NCBI GenBank assembly: GCA_007844125.1
Contig: CM017561.1
Span: 29,204,494 to 29,268,493, forward strand
Length of the DNA stretch: 64,000 nt
DNA from: Sinonovacula constricta
Lineage: Eukaryota; Mollusca; Bivalvia; Cardiida; Solecurtidae
Direction: 5' to 3'
Position numbers and translations under genes: made by a program. This document shows, piece by piece, positions 32,201 through 44,300 of the stretch. The notes beneath the pieces are model-generated. The model was given only the letters and a program-made list of their open reading frames with translations. It had not been told where the DNA came from and did not search any database. Each line of letters opens with the position of its first letter. Positions within the stretch are counted from its first letter, which is position 1.

Positions 32201-35200
32201 TGACCATATTAGTGCCAATGGTTTTATCCACACATTTGTCTGTGGTCTGCCTCCACCAAAATAGCTCGCCATCACTTTAATGATCATTATGAATTGCTGT
32301 GAAGTATTTGAAAAACAAAACTGATAGTTTAGAGGTAACAACTGATAGTTTGTTGGTAACTGTTGAGAGCTTTTTAGTAACGTACAAAACAGATCTAAAG
32401 ATATTGTTAATCGCAATTTAAAGTTTTATTAAATATTAAAGTTTCTGGCCTAAATTAACCATATTTCAGTAGTTCTGAAAGTCTTGCCAAAATTCAAATA
32501 ATTGTATAGAAACATTTACAATGTATTTCAGCTAAAGGTTTGACTACCAACAAATATTTTGCTGAGGAACGTTATACACGTAGTCCCGTCATTCAATGCA
32601 AGACACTTGATCCAAAGGTTGTGATTAGAAACTCAGTCAGGTCACCAACTTTTTCTTTGAGAAATTTACCAGATTTTTACACACCATCAAGTTGTATAAA
32701 ATGGCAACCCGTAAAGGTTTTGGGGATCAATAATGACCTACCATTGTCATCTGTTGGCTGCCATATTAAGGGAGTGAATAATACAGAATGACCAAGGTGT
32801 GAAAACTGTATTTGGCTGAAGAAGCAACAGCTTGAAAGTAGACTAGAACTTAAGTATTTTCGTATACTATTGTTTTCTATTTTGCAGGTATCCATCGTTG
32901 CAAGGCAGATGAACAACAATCTCCTGCCCTATCAGACACTGGCTGGTGACCCCCTGGAGATACTGTATGTTGGAAGTCTCACTGCCCAGGTAGGGAATTA
33001 TAGGAAAGATGATATATATATAATATTAATAGATCTTGGCTTGTTACATTAATTTCTTCTACAGTATTTAATTCAATATATTTATCTCATAACATGTTAT
33101 TTCTTGTCAACTCATCAGAAATTGACAAGCCTTAGGCAGATAGATAGCTTTGGCAAATAGTGTAGATCCGAATCGGGCAGTTCCAACAGAGAGCTATCTG
33201 ATCCAAATCGGCCAGTTCCAACAGAGAGCTATCTGATCCAAATCAGCCAGTTCCAACAGAGAGCTATCTGATCCAAATCGGGCAGTTCCAACAGAGAGCT
33301 ATCTGATCCAAATCAGCCAGTTCCAACAGAGAGCTATCTGATCCAAATCAGCCAGTTCCAACAGAGAGCTATCTGATCCAAATCGGCCAGTTCCAACAGA
33401 GAGCTATCTGATCCAAATCAGCCAGTTCCAACAGAGAGCTATCTGATCCAAATCAGCCAGTTCCAACAGAGAGCTATCTGATCCAAATCAGCCAGTTCCA
33501 ACAGAGAGCTATCTGATCCAAATCAGCCAGTTCCAACAGAGAGCTATCTGATCCAAATCGGGCAGTTCCAACAGAGAGCTATCTGATCCAAATCGGCCAG
33601 TTCCAACAGAGAGCTATCTGATCCAAATCGGCCAGTTCCAACAGAGAGCTATCTGATCTAAATCCGCCAGTTCCAACAGAGAGCTATCTGATCCAAATCG
33701 GCCAGTTCCAACAGAGAGCTATCTGATCTAAATCGGCCAGTTCCAACAGAGAGCTATCTGATCCAAATCGGCCAGTTCCAACAGAGAGCTATCTGATCCA
33801 AATCAGCCAGTTCCAACAGAGAGCTATCTGATCCAAATCGGCCAGTTCCAACAGAGAGCTATCTGATCTAAATCCGCCAGTTCCAACAGAGAGCTATCTG
33901 ATCTAAATCGGCCAGTTCCAACAGAGAGCTATCTGATCCAAATCAGCCAGTTCCAACAGAGAGCTATCTGATCCAAATCGGCCAGTTCCAACAGAGAGCT
34001 ATCTGATCTAAATCGGCCAGTTCCAACAGAGAGCTATCTGATCCAAATCAGCCAGTTCCAACAGAGAGCTATCTGATCCAAATCGGCCAGTTCCAACAGA
34101 GAGCTATCTGATCCAAATCTGCCAGTTCCAACAGAGAGCTATCTGATCCAAATCTGCCAGTTCCAACAGAGAGCTATCTGATCTAAATCCGCCAGTTCCA
34201 ACAGAGAGCTATCTGATCTAAATCGGCCAGTTCCAACAGAGAGCTATCTGATCCAAATCAGCCAGTTCCAACAGAGAGCTATCTGATCCAAATCGGCCAG
34301 TTCCAACAGAGAGCTATCTGATCTAAATCGGCCAGTTCCAACAGAGAGCTATCTGATCCAAATCGGCCAGTTCCAACAGAGAGCTATCTGATCTAAATCG
34401 GCCAGTTCCAACAGAGAGCTATCTGATCCAAATCAGCCAGTTCCAACAGAGAGCTATCTGATCTAAATCAGCCAGTTCCAGAAAGAGAGCTATCTGATCT
34501 AAAGCGGCCAGTTCCAACAGAGAGCTATCTGATCTAAATCGGCCAGTTCCAACAGAGAGCTATCTGATCCAAATCGGCCAGTTCCAACAGAGAGCTATCT
34601 GATCCAAATCAGCCAGTTTCAACAGAGAGCTATCTGATCCAAATCGGCCAGTTCCAACAGAGAGCTATCTGATCTAAATCAGCCAGTTCCAACAGAGAGC
34701 TATCTGATCCAAATCAGCCAGTTCCAACAGAGAGCTATCTGATCCAAATCAGCCAGTTCCAACAGAGAGCTATCTGATCCAAATCAGCCAGTTCCAACAG
34801 AGAGCTATCTGATCTAAATCAGCCAGTTCCAACAGAGCGCTATCTGATATAAATCAGCCAGTTCCAACAGAGAGCTATCTGATCCAAATCGGCCAGTTCC
34901 AACAGAGAGCTATCTGATCCAAATCGGCCAGTTCCAACAGAGAGCTATCTGATCTAAATCCGCCAGTTCCAACAGAGAGCTATCTGATCCAAATCAGCCA
35001 GTTCCAACAGAGAGCTATCTGATCCAAATCAGCCAGTTCCAACAGAGAGCTATCGGATCCAAATCGGCCAGTTCCAACAGTGAGCTATCTGATCCAAATC
35101 GGCCAGTTCCAACAGAGAGCTATCTGATCTAAATCAGCCAGTTCCAACAGAGAGCTATCTGATCCAAATCGGCCAGTTCCAACAGAGAGCTATCTGATCC

Positions 35201-37629
35201 AAAGCGGCCAGTTCCAACAGAGAGCTATCTGATCTAAATCGGCCAGTTCCAACTTAGAGCTATCTGATCTAAATCAGCCAGTTCCAACAGAGAGCTATCT
35301 GATCCAAATCTGCCAGTTCCAACAGAGCGCTATCTGATCCAAATCGGCCAGTTCCAACAGAGAGCTATCTGATCCAAATCGGGCAGTTCCAACAGAGAGC
35401 TATCTGATCCAAATCGGCCAGTTCCAACAGAGAGCTATCTGATCTAAATCGGCCAGTTTTAACAGAGAGCTATCTGATCAGTATAAACACTATTTCTTAT
35501 AAACAACTGACTAAGGATAAAGAAATCTAGCCTCATGTGTTACAGGAAAACATTGTTGTTTTGATTACACAAACCAATGTGTTGTCATTCCACACTTTTG
35601 CCATCGGTAGATAAGAAGTAGGGTGTAAACTTGCATAGTCTACCAAGTGCATTAATTGTATGCCTACCATGATGCAGTCATGTTCATAATTAGGTATGAA
35701 TGTTGTTAGGGATGTCAACAAATACTAAAATCAGTATTCAGGTACTCAGATAATTTTCCGATCGGTCATTTTCTTTATAAAAACAAAGTTTTCATTCCAT
35801 ATAAACAAGTTTTTATATCGTTATTATATAAGATTACTAAAAATGATTATATTCCTTGCATTGGCTAAATATGCTGAATACATCTTGCATGTTTATTGTT
35901 GGTTCCTACTCTTGATCTATACACATACGGAGCATTGGTGTCTGGTGACATTGCAATGTAAACAACATTGTGCATACATTGATCAGAAGAAAGAAATGTG
36001 TAAAAATCGACCAACAGTTTTAAATATGGGTAAAATGTGAAAAATAATAAAAAATGTAAAAATGCATTTGAAAATTTAAATATATATATTTAGGATATGT
36101 AGTTAAATGTTCATTCATATATACTGTCAATATCATTGTCGATTTTAATACATTCTACCACTGCAAAAAAGAGTGTTGGTGTTTCCATCCATACTTATAT
36201 GTGATCTATTTTTAGAACGACAAAAGTTCAGTTGTAATTGTTGGCTTTTGTTAAATCATAAAAATACAGAAACTCTGTAAAAGTGGTTCAAGTCGAAGTT
36301 GCTGTAATCAAAATAGTAGTGGGATGAAAGTATCAATAGAATCAAGAAAAAAACTTAATTTATCACACCCAAACAGGCTAATATTGACCCGCATAATGTA
36401 CATTTTTTGGAAGTTGCTGAATGCCTATCGCTTCGAATTAGAGCTTAATTTAACGACCAATCACTAGTTGATTAGCTATTAAGGAGCAAATGAGAACAAT
36501 TTATTGGCATTGCCAAGACATGCCAATCAACATGTAATTAACATGTCACACACTGTGAAGGGAATTGGTGGGTATTAAATTGACAGTGACTAATTAGCAA
36601 AGAAGAGAACAGACAATGGGGTGCCTGCTAGGACAAGATACTGAACAACTGCAACTTACAAAGCCTTCAGGTGATAGGGAGGAACTTGGTCATGCAACTG
36701 GCAGAAATGGGCTAGGGTCCAATTTACAGATAACACAGCTTTTAATTTATTTTTTTATTTTGTTTAAAGGTTATTTTTATTCCATTTAAATTTACTTCCG
36801 CATTTTACCGAGTACTCGAATAGTGATTTTAACACTCTGGTATAATTTTCCTATAAAGTATTAGAGTTCCCACGTAATCGTTGACATCCCTTTATATGAT
36901 ATATATGTTGTACTGATCTTTCATCTTTCGATCCCTAGGAAATTTTCAATAAGGAGAAGATGAGTAACACAATGCTGACGTGGGGTCTGCGATTTCTCGG
37001 TTGGCTTATTATGTTCTTCGGCTTTAGCTGCCTTACTGCAATCATCACCACCCTTGGTAAGCAATTTTAATGTTACTTTACATATCAAGGCCAGTTACAA
37101 AAGATTCATTCTACCCAGTGTGGGTATTATATAATAATAGTTATCTATCTGTATGTGCACACAACAAAATGAATTTTATTGATTTTATGCAAATAAACAG
37201 AAAATGGATTAACACAAATTTTTCAAAAACTATAAAACCCAGTCTTTCTATTTAAACACACTCAATGTCTCTGAAAGCAGTTATTCTCAATAAATACTGT
37301 CTTCAGACTTTATTTATATTTTGCATTTAAAAAACAAAAAATTATGCTACATTTGAGATAATCACCGTATATCAAAACCTATTTAATGTTTGTATACGTT
37401 TTCAGTGGATTGGATACCTATTGTACGAGAATTGATCGGCTTGGGAGTGTGTCTCATGAACGTTAGCCTGGCAATAAGTCTGTCGCTAACCATAATTGCC
37501 GTGGCATGGATTTTCTATCGTCCCTGGCTGGGCATAACCCTACTGGTACTGGGTATGATCCCCTTCATCATGCCACGACTGTCTGGGTCCCAATCACCAC
37601 CACCATACAGTCGATACAGGGCTGACTAA
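26234..37629 (+). CDS. TMEM43: Transmembrane protein 43 / LUMA (complete)
   Basis: Inner nuclear membrane/ER protein that in vertebrates binds lamins and emerin. Eleven exons: 26234-26368, 26933-27067, 28359-28453, 28871-28923, 30429-30498, 30688-30758, 31482-31603, 31973-32044, 32888-32989, 36939-37056, 37406-37629. They sum to 398 codons plus stop, against about 400 in human. All boundaries are GT-AG and in phase. Exon 1 has a transmembrane segment (FLFGLVLLAAGSCMLFW) then NEGRA-like NE|GRAVQTAKSLDEGL. Exons 3-4 carry AVKLRRSVEMYQWVE and RVEKSYSY, exon 5 TQEWRSDIV, exon 7 DGFFYHGNDPTKPQ, exon 8 VGDLRVKFEFAG. Exons 10-11 hold three further membrane segments, ending WIFYRPWLGITLLVLG. The Ser in SLTII aligns with the human residue mutated in cardiomyopathy type 5. 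A 5' leader exon ending near 25398, spliced to 26198, is inferred. Exon 4 and intron 9 are linked to the two large tandem arrays. Confidence 0.96.
28014..28176. repeat. Degenerate tandem repeat GGCCCAGATCTTG
   Basis: About seven imperfect units of 19-23 bp around TTGGCCCAGATCTTGTC in TMEM43 intron 2. Related phrases (TCATATTGGC) occur upstream near 27490-27545. Non-coding. Confidence 0.6.
28884..29814 (+). repeat. 49-bp tandem array x19 duplicating exon 4 end plus splice donor
   Basis: Nineteen units with an exact 49-bp period and no indels (starts at 28884, 28933 ... 29766). The first unit is the last 40 nt of TMEM43 exon 4 plus nine intron bases starting GTAAGT; every later unit copies both. 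Units differ by scattered substitutions (for example GTATAGG versus GTGTAGG). Each therefore presents a consensus 5' splice site after TCCTACTCCTATA. The same place also reads as a pyrimidine-rich 3' splice site ending TATAG. Confidence 0.97.
29993..30078 (+). mobile_element. tRNA-derived SINE head
   Basis: AGCAGTGGTAGAGCGTCATT (A box) and GGTCACGGGTTCAAACCCC (B box) at tRNA spacing, with no convincing acceptor pairing. It lies in TMEM43 intron 4, just downstream of the 49-bp array. Confidence 0.6.
31780..31905 (+). mobile_element. Degraded SINE, family S1
   Basis: ACGTTTGTCTCAGATCTTTC, CTACCGAAAATAGTGGATGT and TGCATTTGACACG align with the S1 body and tail. The tRNA head is lost. TMEM43 intron 7. 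Confidence 0.5.
32091..32320 (+). mobile_element. tRNA-derived SINE, family S1
   Basis: ATGGGTTTGAGCCCCATTCG (B box), GGCAAAGGACTTAATGTGGG, GGTCTTCCAGCTGACC, CTCCACCAAAATAGCTCGCC and an AAAAACAAAA tail. TMEM43 intron 8. Confidence 0.75.
33165..35479. repeat. 35-bp minisatellite, 66 units, TMEM43 intron 9
   Basis: Units of the type GGCCAGTTCCAACAGAGAGC plus TATCTGATCCAAATC. Phase counting from 33181 to 35457 gives 66 units with a single 1-nt insertion (near 34476-34511). Variation is mostly at CAG/CGG/CTG before CCAG and at GATCC/GATCT. The left edge is continuous with TTTGGCAAATAGTGTAGATC, a phrase that also occurs dispersed elsewhere in the window. Confidence 0.97.
35707..36892. mobile_element. 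hAT-like non-autonomous element (candidate)
   Basis: The left end AGGGATGTCAACAAATACT and the reverse complement of the right end AGGGATGTCAACGATTACG share 12 terminal bases. Internal GTACTC / GAGTACTCGAAT motifs near both ends also recur. About 1.19 kb. No transposase ORF and no clear 8-bp target duplication. TMEM43 intron 9, beside the minisatellite. Confidence 0.5.
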
Positions 37630-40069
37630 AGCCACCCAGATAACTGGAGCCTCTACGCTCTTGTGATAAAAATTAGTCTTTTTATATCTCACTTTATGTG
37701 TAATTAATTCAATACATAGGATTGTTATTTTCATGCTCAAAAGTATTATTTGTAAGATGTAAGAAATTTTAACATTGTCATAAAATATTGTACTTTGATA
37801 ATATTTATGAGCATACATGAGTGTAAAAAAACTGGTCTCCGTTGCAGCACTATTCTTTAGTTTAGACTAATTTTAAGATCACCATTTGTCTCCTGTCTAT
37901 TTTTTTTTCTGTACCTCTGACACTCGACTACCATTATGTAGGTTGTTGGTATTGAAATGTTAAGAAATCATTTTTGTGTCAAAAAAATGAGATTGAGAAA
38001 AATCTCAAAAATGCAACATGATTTACAAGTATAAGCTCTCTTTCACAATTGTCTTCCTATGTAACATTTTCAATTACATGTCCCACTTAAACATCATATA
38101 TGAGGTGAGAAATAAGTTTTTTTCTATTGTTTTAAGGCATTGGAAATGGCATTCTTATGAGTCGCCCTAATCTCAAGTTATGCTTGTACTTTGCTGCAAG
38201 ATCACAGCTAGAAGACTTAATTTGTGTATTATACACAGGAATGTCACATGAAATTTGTAAAGCAATCACACTTATGCACATCGCTGCCATTGGTCAGCAA
38301 GACTAATCCTCATCCCTTTCCTGAGACCACTTCAGCCTGAGGCTGTGTGTACCCAACATTCCCATTTCCAAAGCCTTTAACTACTGTTTCAGTATTTGAC
38401 GTTGTAGAGTGAATGTTTTAACAAGCAATAATAGCCACATTTAATGTTCATTCGCCTCAGATTCTTAGAAAAAAATCTTACTTTTTTCAATTGTCATTAT
38501 GGCTCATCTTTTCTTGAAATGTATTTGGTAGTTACCATAAAATCTTATTGAATTTCCAACAAGAAAGATACACTTTAATTTTATCTACATCTGTCTGTAA
38601 ACCTTTCTTATGTATAATTTTTCTAAAATCTTGTGTTTTTCTATAAGAGGAATTTCTTCCGAGTTTCATGGTTTGCCAAATGATAAATACATTGAAGAAG
38701 GTTACCAATGCCACAGGAAAGTCCCCTAATTTCTGGATAAGTTTAAGGGCTGTTTACAAGAACTATAAATATTTTTTGTTTTGGTAATATATGAAAATAT
38801 TTTTTTAAATTTCTTTTCTAATAAATAAAAGAGTATATATTTATAGAGAATGGATAAATAGCCATAAAATAGAGTGTATAACAGAAATGAAACATGGTTT
38901 GCACTTAGTTTGATAGTGAAAAATCATCTCATATATCACTTGAAATATCCATGTTTCATTCTGTTGTTCATGAATACTTTCATACATATGAAAAATGTTT
39001 AACGTATTATTGTTTTTGTATGTTTAGAGTTTTTGTATGTAATTTTGCTTTATTAATTTCGATTGTGCTTCTCATTGTAGATTGTGTTGTCAAATGTATA
39101 GCGTCTTTTGAACCCCTTCTGTGTCTTAAGTGCCTTTTCAGTATTGTTGAGAATGAAACAGCAACAATGGATGTTTATATACTTGTATTCATATTGACAA
39201 TGTAAAGTTGTTGCTGGCAAAAAAACACAACAAAAAACATTGAAAAGTCTGGACATTCTCCATAAAGCTGGAATATCTCCCCATTTGAATGTTCTCTCCC
39301 AAAACCAAGACTCTCGCATGGTGGGGCTGTGAAGTCAACTCGGCTATTGGCACATCCAGGAGTAAAATATTTATTTGGTATCGACATGATCAGGGCTTAT
39401 GTTGTTATGATTTAATGAAGCTTGTTACCAGACAGTTTGAGATTTGATCATTTGATAAACATGAAATTAACCATATTTTTCTTGTCTCATGTTATGTGCT
39501 TGAATAAGTTGCCCATTTTTATTTGTCACAAATAATCTATAGTTCTCTACATTTTTGCAATGTATCATGACTCTTAATTGACATATATCATATAAGGGTA
39601 GTTACAGTTCCAGAGGTATGTGCTATATGTTGTGACTTAATGAAATGGTGTCATATTTTCAATTTTAAACATGATGCTTTTGCAAATGTTTACTAAATTA
39701 TCTGGTATTTCCAAGTAACAGATAACAGCACTTCAGGAGTCATTATTTCTTGTACATATCCATTAAAAATATGGAAAAATCAGTCATTTGTTGTTGATAC
39801 ATTTCCATTATACAATGTTGTTAATTAAAAACTACATAGCAACACCAGTTACTGCCATCATAGTCTGTGTAGAACTACTATGGCAACAGATTACATTATG
39901 TGGTCTTTATGGTGACTTTTCAGAAGTTCTTTACACGAAGTAGAAAATTAGCTTTAAATAAACCTTTACTCGTAAATAAACATTCAGAAAACATTATTTC
40001 AATTTTAGAGTGATAGTGCTGCCATAAGTGTGAAAGCACACCATTAACATGCGATGACACACTGCCTTC

Positions 40070-40300
40070 TATCGCCCCTGGTAGCGCCACTGGCAAGATG
40101 TTGGATCTAGGTGTGGGAGGCTGCGGGTTCAAACCCAAGAAGCAACATATTTACGTTATGAAATCTTTGGTGGTAAAGCTCCCTTGCTAAGACACCAGCA
40201 GTTCCAGGAATAATGGGACAGGGTGTGGTATAATGTGGCGTCAAGTTCTCAATAGAAGCTATTACAGTGAATGCAGCGCTATATCTACTTTATGTTAAGA
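40070..40300 (+). mobile_element. tRNA-derived SINE
   Basis: CCTGGTAGCGCCACTGGCAA (A-box region) and GGCTGCGGGTTCAAACCC (B box), then a non-tRNA body with CAGGGTGTGGTATAATGTGG. It is distinct in body from S1 and S2. Confidence 0.6.
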
Positions 40301-40458
40301 CTTTCAAAATAACTGAAACAATTGTTGCTAGGATAATACACTAGGATAATAGACCCAGCAGAGAAAACCAGCCAGCCACTCCTTGTTCTTATACCAGGCA
40401 TGTGAAGATTTCCAAGCTACATGTTTATTTAAAAACGAATTATTTCAGGTACTCCTGA

Positions 40459-40745
40459 ATGGCTATTGTTTATTGGGTTTATCATCCCACCATATGTAGT
40501 TCAGTTATCTGGAGACGGTGTCTACTTGAAGCAGATACAGTGCTGTCTTCACTGTGTAAAGCATACCGTGAACACCTGGCAAGATACCACAACCAGTCAT
40601 ATTATCCTGACACCCGGCCAACCAGTCATGGAACTATCCTTATATTTGCTTGAGCGTTGGCAAGTGACCTATTTCACTACCATTTTTTATGACTTTGGTA
40701 TGTCGCGCCCCGGGTTCGAACCGGTAGCCTCCCATGAAGTTATAT
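40459..40745 (-). mobile_element. tRNA-derived SINE, family S3
   Basis: Shares GCATACCGTGAACACCTGGC, CAACCAGTCATGGAACTATC and CTTATATTTGCTTGAGCGTT with the copy at 17527-17762. The B box reads CGGTTCGAACCCGGGGCG on the minus strand near 40700-40725. Confidence 0.7.
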
Positions 40746-40974
40746 ATGCTTAAGAAATTTTATCATCATATTTGGTGTGAATTATGTTTCAGATAAAATT
40801 ATTTCAAACAAGTCAATAAAAAAATTCATAAAATTTATAAATTCTTTTAGCACTGGGGAGTCATAAAAGATTTTAAATTACTTCGGTCAAATCTCAAAAT
40901 GTTTTGATTATCTTACTATCAATGTTCTATTATCCCGTGACCCGCAATTTATTTTTGTAAATTCGTAAATAACA

Positions 40975-41169
40975 ATGGCGGACGAAGGAAGTCCGACTCA
41001 AAAGAGAGGAAAGTTAGCTTTGTTTCATTCAGACAGAAAAAGATCATTAATCATAGGATGGAACACGACAAATCTAGAATTCAACTCGTGTCGGAAAAAC
41101 ACAGAAGACACCATTTACGAAATGCCTGATGATATTATTGTCTGTGATCTACCATGGCAAAGAAAGTGA
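40975..41169 (+). CDS. Hypothetical small protein (64 aa)
   Basis: ATG in a strong context (AACAATGGCG) opens a 64-codon frame starting MADEGSPTQKRGKLALF and ending PWQRK, with AATAAA at 41211-41216. The residue composition is ordinary and not low-complexity. I recognise no family. Donor-like GTGAAA/GTGAGG at the 3' end leave open that this is the first exon of a longer gene. It would end convergently with Apollo A, whose own candidate AATAAA (minus strand, 41230-41225) overlaps the same interval. It may be non-coding. Confidence 0.35.
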   Translation: MADEGSPTQKRGKLALFHSDRKRSLIIGWNTTNLEFNSCRKNTEDTIYEMPDDIIVCDLPWQRK

Positions 41170-41381
41170 AAGTGAGGTTTTAATTATATATATATTTTTT
41201 ATTAGTGACAAATAAATGTTACAATTTATTCAGTTTGAGCATTTAAACATTCGCTCTAAAAGATCATAAACGCTAAAACAGGGTATTTGGTGAAAGAAAT
41301 GGTCCATTTCGAAGCTATATATGTCTTTGAAAATTTTCTCAAATGTTTTTTTTCTATAAACAAATAAAAAGTGTTTTAACA

Positions 41382-44300
41382 TTACATATTATATTTATGA
41401 AACGTTGAGTAAAGTTTTCTGTTTCTTGCGGACAAAGGCTGTGCTTGTAATGTCAAGACATTCAAGTTTAAATGAAGGTCATTGTCATTAGTAGAAGTAT
41501 TAATTGCACTGACTTCTTCAGCAGCAATCAGTGCATTCTGCACAACTTCATTAAATACTTGTAATTCTAACTTCGCCAATCTACTTTCTGTGTAACTGGT
41601 ACAGTGAACGAAATCATCAGTATCTGCTCTTTTAACATAAACAGTTTCCTGTGCCCCTGATGTGCAAGTCATATTAACTTGTTTCACATTATCAGTTTTA
41701 TTTGCCCCTGATATGCAAGATATATGAACTTGTTTCTTCTGGCAGCTCATATTACTAGCAACCCTCCCATTGTATTCTTGATTTTCTAAGTTGTTACAAC
41801 CAAATTGAGAATGATCTATATGATGTTCTATATGATGTGCTGTGGTTTCACTACATGTATCCTTGGTTCTGTCTTTACATACTGTGCCTGCACTTTTTTG
41901 ATCTTGAACATCTGTGCAATTGTTGTGAATACTATTATAAGAGCCCTTAGCCACACAATCATCCTGGAAACTAGATCTACACAGAACTTCATGTTGGTCG
42001 CTGGAATCTGCATCTTTATCAATGCTCATAACAGATTCATCAGAGATCAAGACCACATTATTATTGGTTTCACTAACTTCTCTTATAACTGTTTCTGTTG
42101 CTAGCTTGTCATTTGAAGTGGCTGTTATAACTGTTTCTGTTGCTAGCTTGTCATTTGAAGTGGCTGTCTCACTTTGATTGTGATGATGTGTTAAATCTTC
42201 AGACTCCTGTTCAACACAAGAATCTTTGTTGGTTTCTATATTTTTTGCACTGGTATGTAAGCACTCTTTAAAAAGTGTTTGGCAATACCTTTTCTTCCTT
42301 TGTCCTTTCTTCAGAACACTGATTGGCTTAGATAACCATGTGTCTGATACTATTTCCTGGGCATGATGTTCATTAACAGTCTTTAAATCACTTTCATTTT
42401 TTGTTGAATTACATGGACTTTCCGCCTTCCAATAACTACTCAGAAGAGATTGTGACTCTTCCCCCTTCTCTTCATCCCTTTCATTACCCTCCCCATCCTC
42501 CTCATGTCTTTCTAGCATTTCATTATTCTCCACCTCCTCATCTGTTTCATGCATATCATTATCCTCCCCCTCATCCGTTTCATGCATTTCATTATCCTCC
42601 CCCTCATCCCTTTCTTGCATTTCATTATCCTCCCCCTCATCCCTTTCATGCGTTTCATTATCAATGTTGTCATAAAGAGCCTGTTGGGCAATATCATTTT
42701 GAGAAATGTCTGGGTTTTTGTCTAGCAATACTTTCGTAGCCATTAAGATTTCTTGACTAAAAATCCCCTCTGAAGCCTGACTGCTTTGGAAGCTTTCACA
42801 AGTTTGTGTGATGGGAATGTTGTCAGGGGTTTTAGCAATGTTACTTTCAGTTGTATCGACATTTTGTATAAGGTTATCACTTTGCAATGTTGTATTATCG
42901 GTAGTTTCACAACTATTACAACTTTCAGACAATTCCAATTTATTCGCAAATGTAGAACTCTTCTGATGTTGCTCTACACTATTACAATAAGAAATTGTAT
43001 TTGACATTTCTGAATTGTCTGCACTTTTATCAATGTTAGATAACTCACGAGGTTGCATTTCACTCATTCTTTTGTAAGACTTATCTAACAAAGCAAGCAA
43101 AGGATCTTCTTGGTCCTCCATGCTATTTGACTTTGCCAGACTCTCAACTGAAAATCCTTGACTAGCAAACATGTCTTCATGACCACAAACAAAGAAGCCA
43201 TGAGATGCTGGTATATGATTACTTGTTGCCTTAATGTGTGTACGAGGAGTTTTTTCTGTCCTTGTTGAAGTTGTGTCGCATTCACTTGTACTACAATCTT
43301 GAAACCTTTTCTTTATTACAGAACACTTAACCAGTTGCAGATACTGTTCAGTAGGCTTGTTCTGGTTTTCTTGCAGGTTTGAGAGTCCAGTTTGACGATC
43401 TGAATATTTAACACTTAAATTTTTTTTCTCTTTTTCACTTTCCTTTTGATCACAAACATTTATACTCTGTACTTTCCTGCTCTCTGTGGGTAACTGTTCA
43501 CTAATTATAGAACTTGGCTTCTTTTCTAATAAAGCCGACTTTGCTTTAATATCTTTTTTGTCTGAGCCTAAGTTTTTGGAAGTGCTTATAGAACTGTTCT
43601 GAGATTTAACATCTTCCTTTCCATTTGGTGAATCAAAAACAACCCCTCTCTTCGGAACTTTGATCAACGCTAACTGAGCACCTTTCAGTTTTCTTTTTTT
43701 CCCCATCTGTTTTTTTTCCAATGACATCAGACTATTTCTCATGTAGGCCTCTACTGAAGATGGCACGCTGATTGTCTGTAAAACGGGCAATTCTGGAAAT
43801 AGGTACTTCTGGAAGCAGGACATATCTGCTCTGTCTGCAACACTCAAACCAAACGGTCCCCGCGATGTATGCTTCACAATTGGTATAATCTTTCGTGGCT
43901 TCAAAGTTGAGACAAATGTCACCAGCTCTTTATAAGAACTGTGGTCCGATAATGGCACAACATATACATTTTTTTGATTTTCAAATGGCCTTGCATCTAT
44001 ACCACAGTACAGAGCAGTAGGTAGGATAACTATGGTGGGACACTGTTTGTTGAGGTTGAGAATCTTTACAAATTTGGTGCTGATGGACTGGAAAGGAACT
44101 ACTCTTATTCTGCAGGTGTTATCATTGTTTCTAAACACATCTGGCAGGCCCAGCACGTCAGTAGTACTATACATATGTGAAGGTACAGATATCCACTCCT
44201 GGAAATGCTTGGCTATTTCACACAATAGGTCTTCTTTGCCTAGGTTTCTCATGCCAATAAGAACATTATGTTTTGGGTCAGATTCAATGATGTCCATTAT

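Larger units (their letters stand above)
37630..40974. other. TMEM43 3' flank and intergenic
   Basis: Includes the presumed TMEM43 3' UTR; an AATAAA-type signal occurs near 38823 but the real cleavage site is unknown. Tandem-free, with SINE relics at 40070-40300 and 40459-40745. Small ORFs (for example 38951-39205) look like chance frames. Confidence 0.5.

Noticed and set aside
32540..32791. 83-codon plus-strand ORF in TMEM43 intron 8
   Set aside because: No similarity to TMEM43 between exons 8 and 9, whose phases already join correctly; no recognisable domain.
33165..35479. Coding tandem-repeat protein in the 35-bp array
   Set aside because: A 35-bp period shifts frame every unit and stops (TGA, TAA) recur; no long open frame.
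41805..42104. 99-codon plus-strand ORF, and others at 42401-42739 and 44032-44340
   Set aside because: Antisense shadows of the large Apollo A exon.
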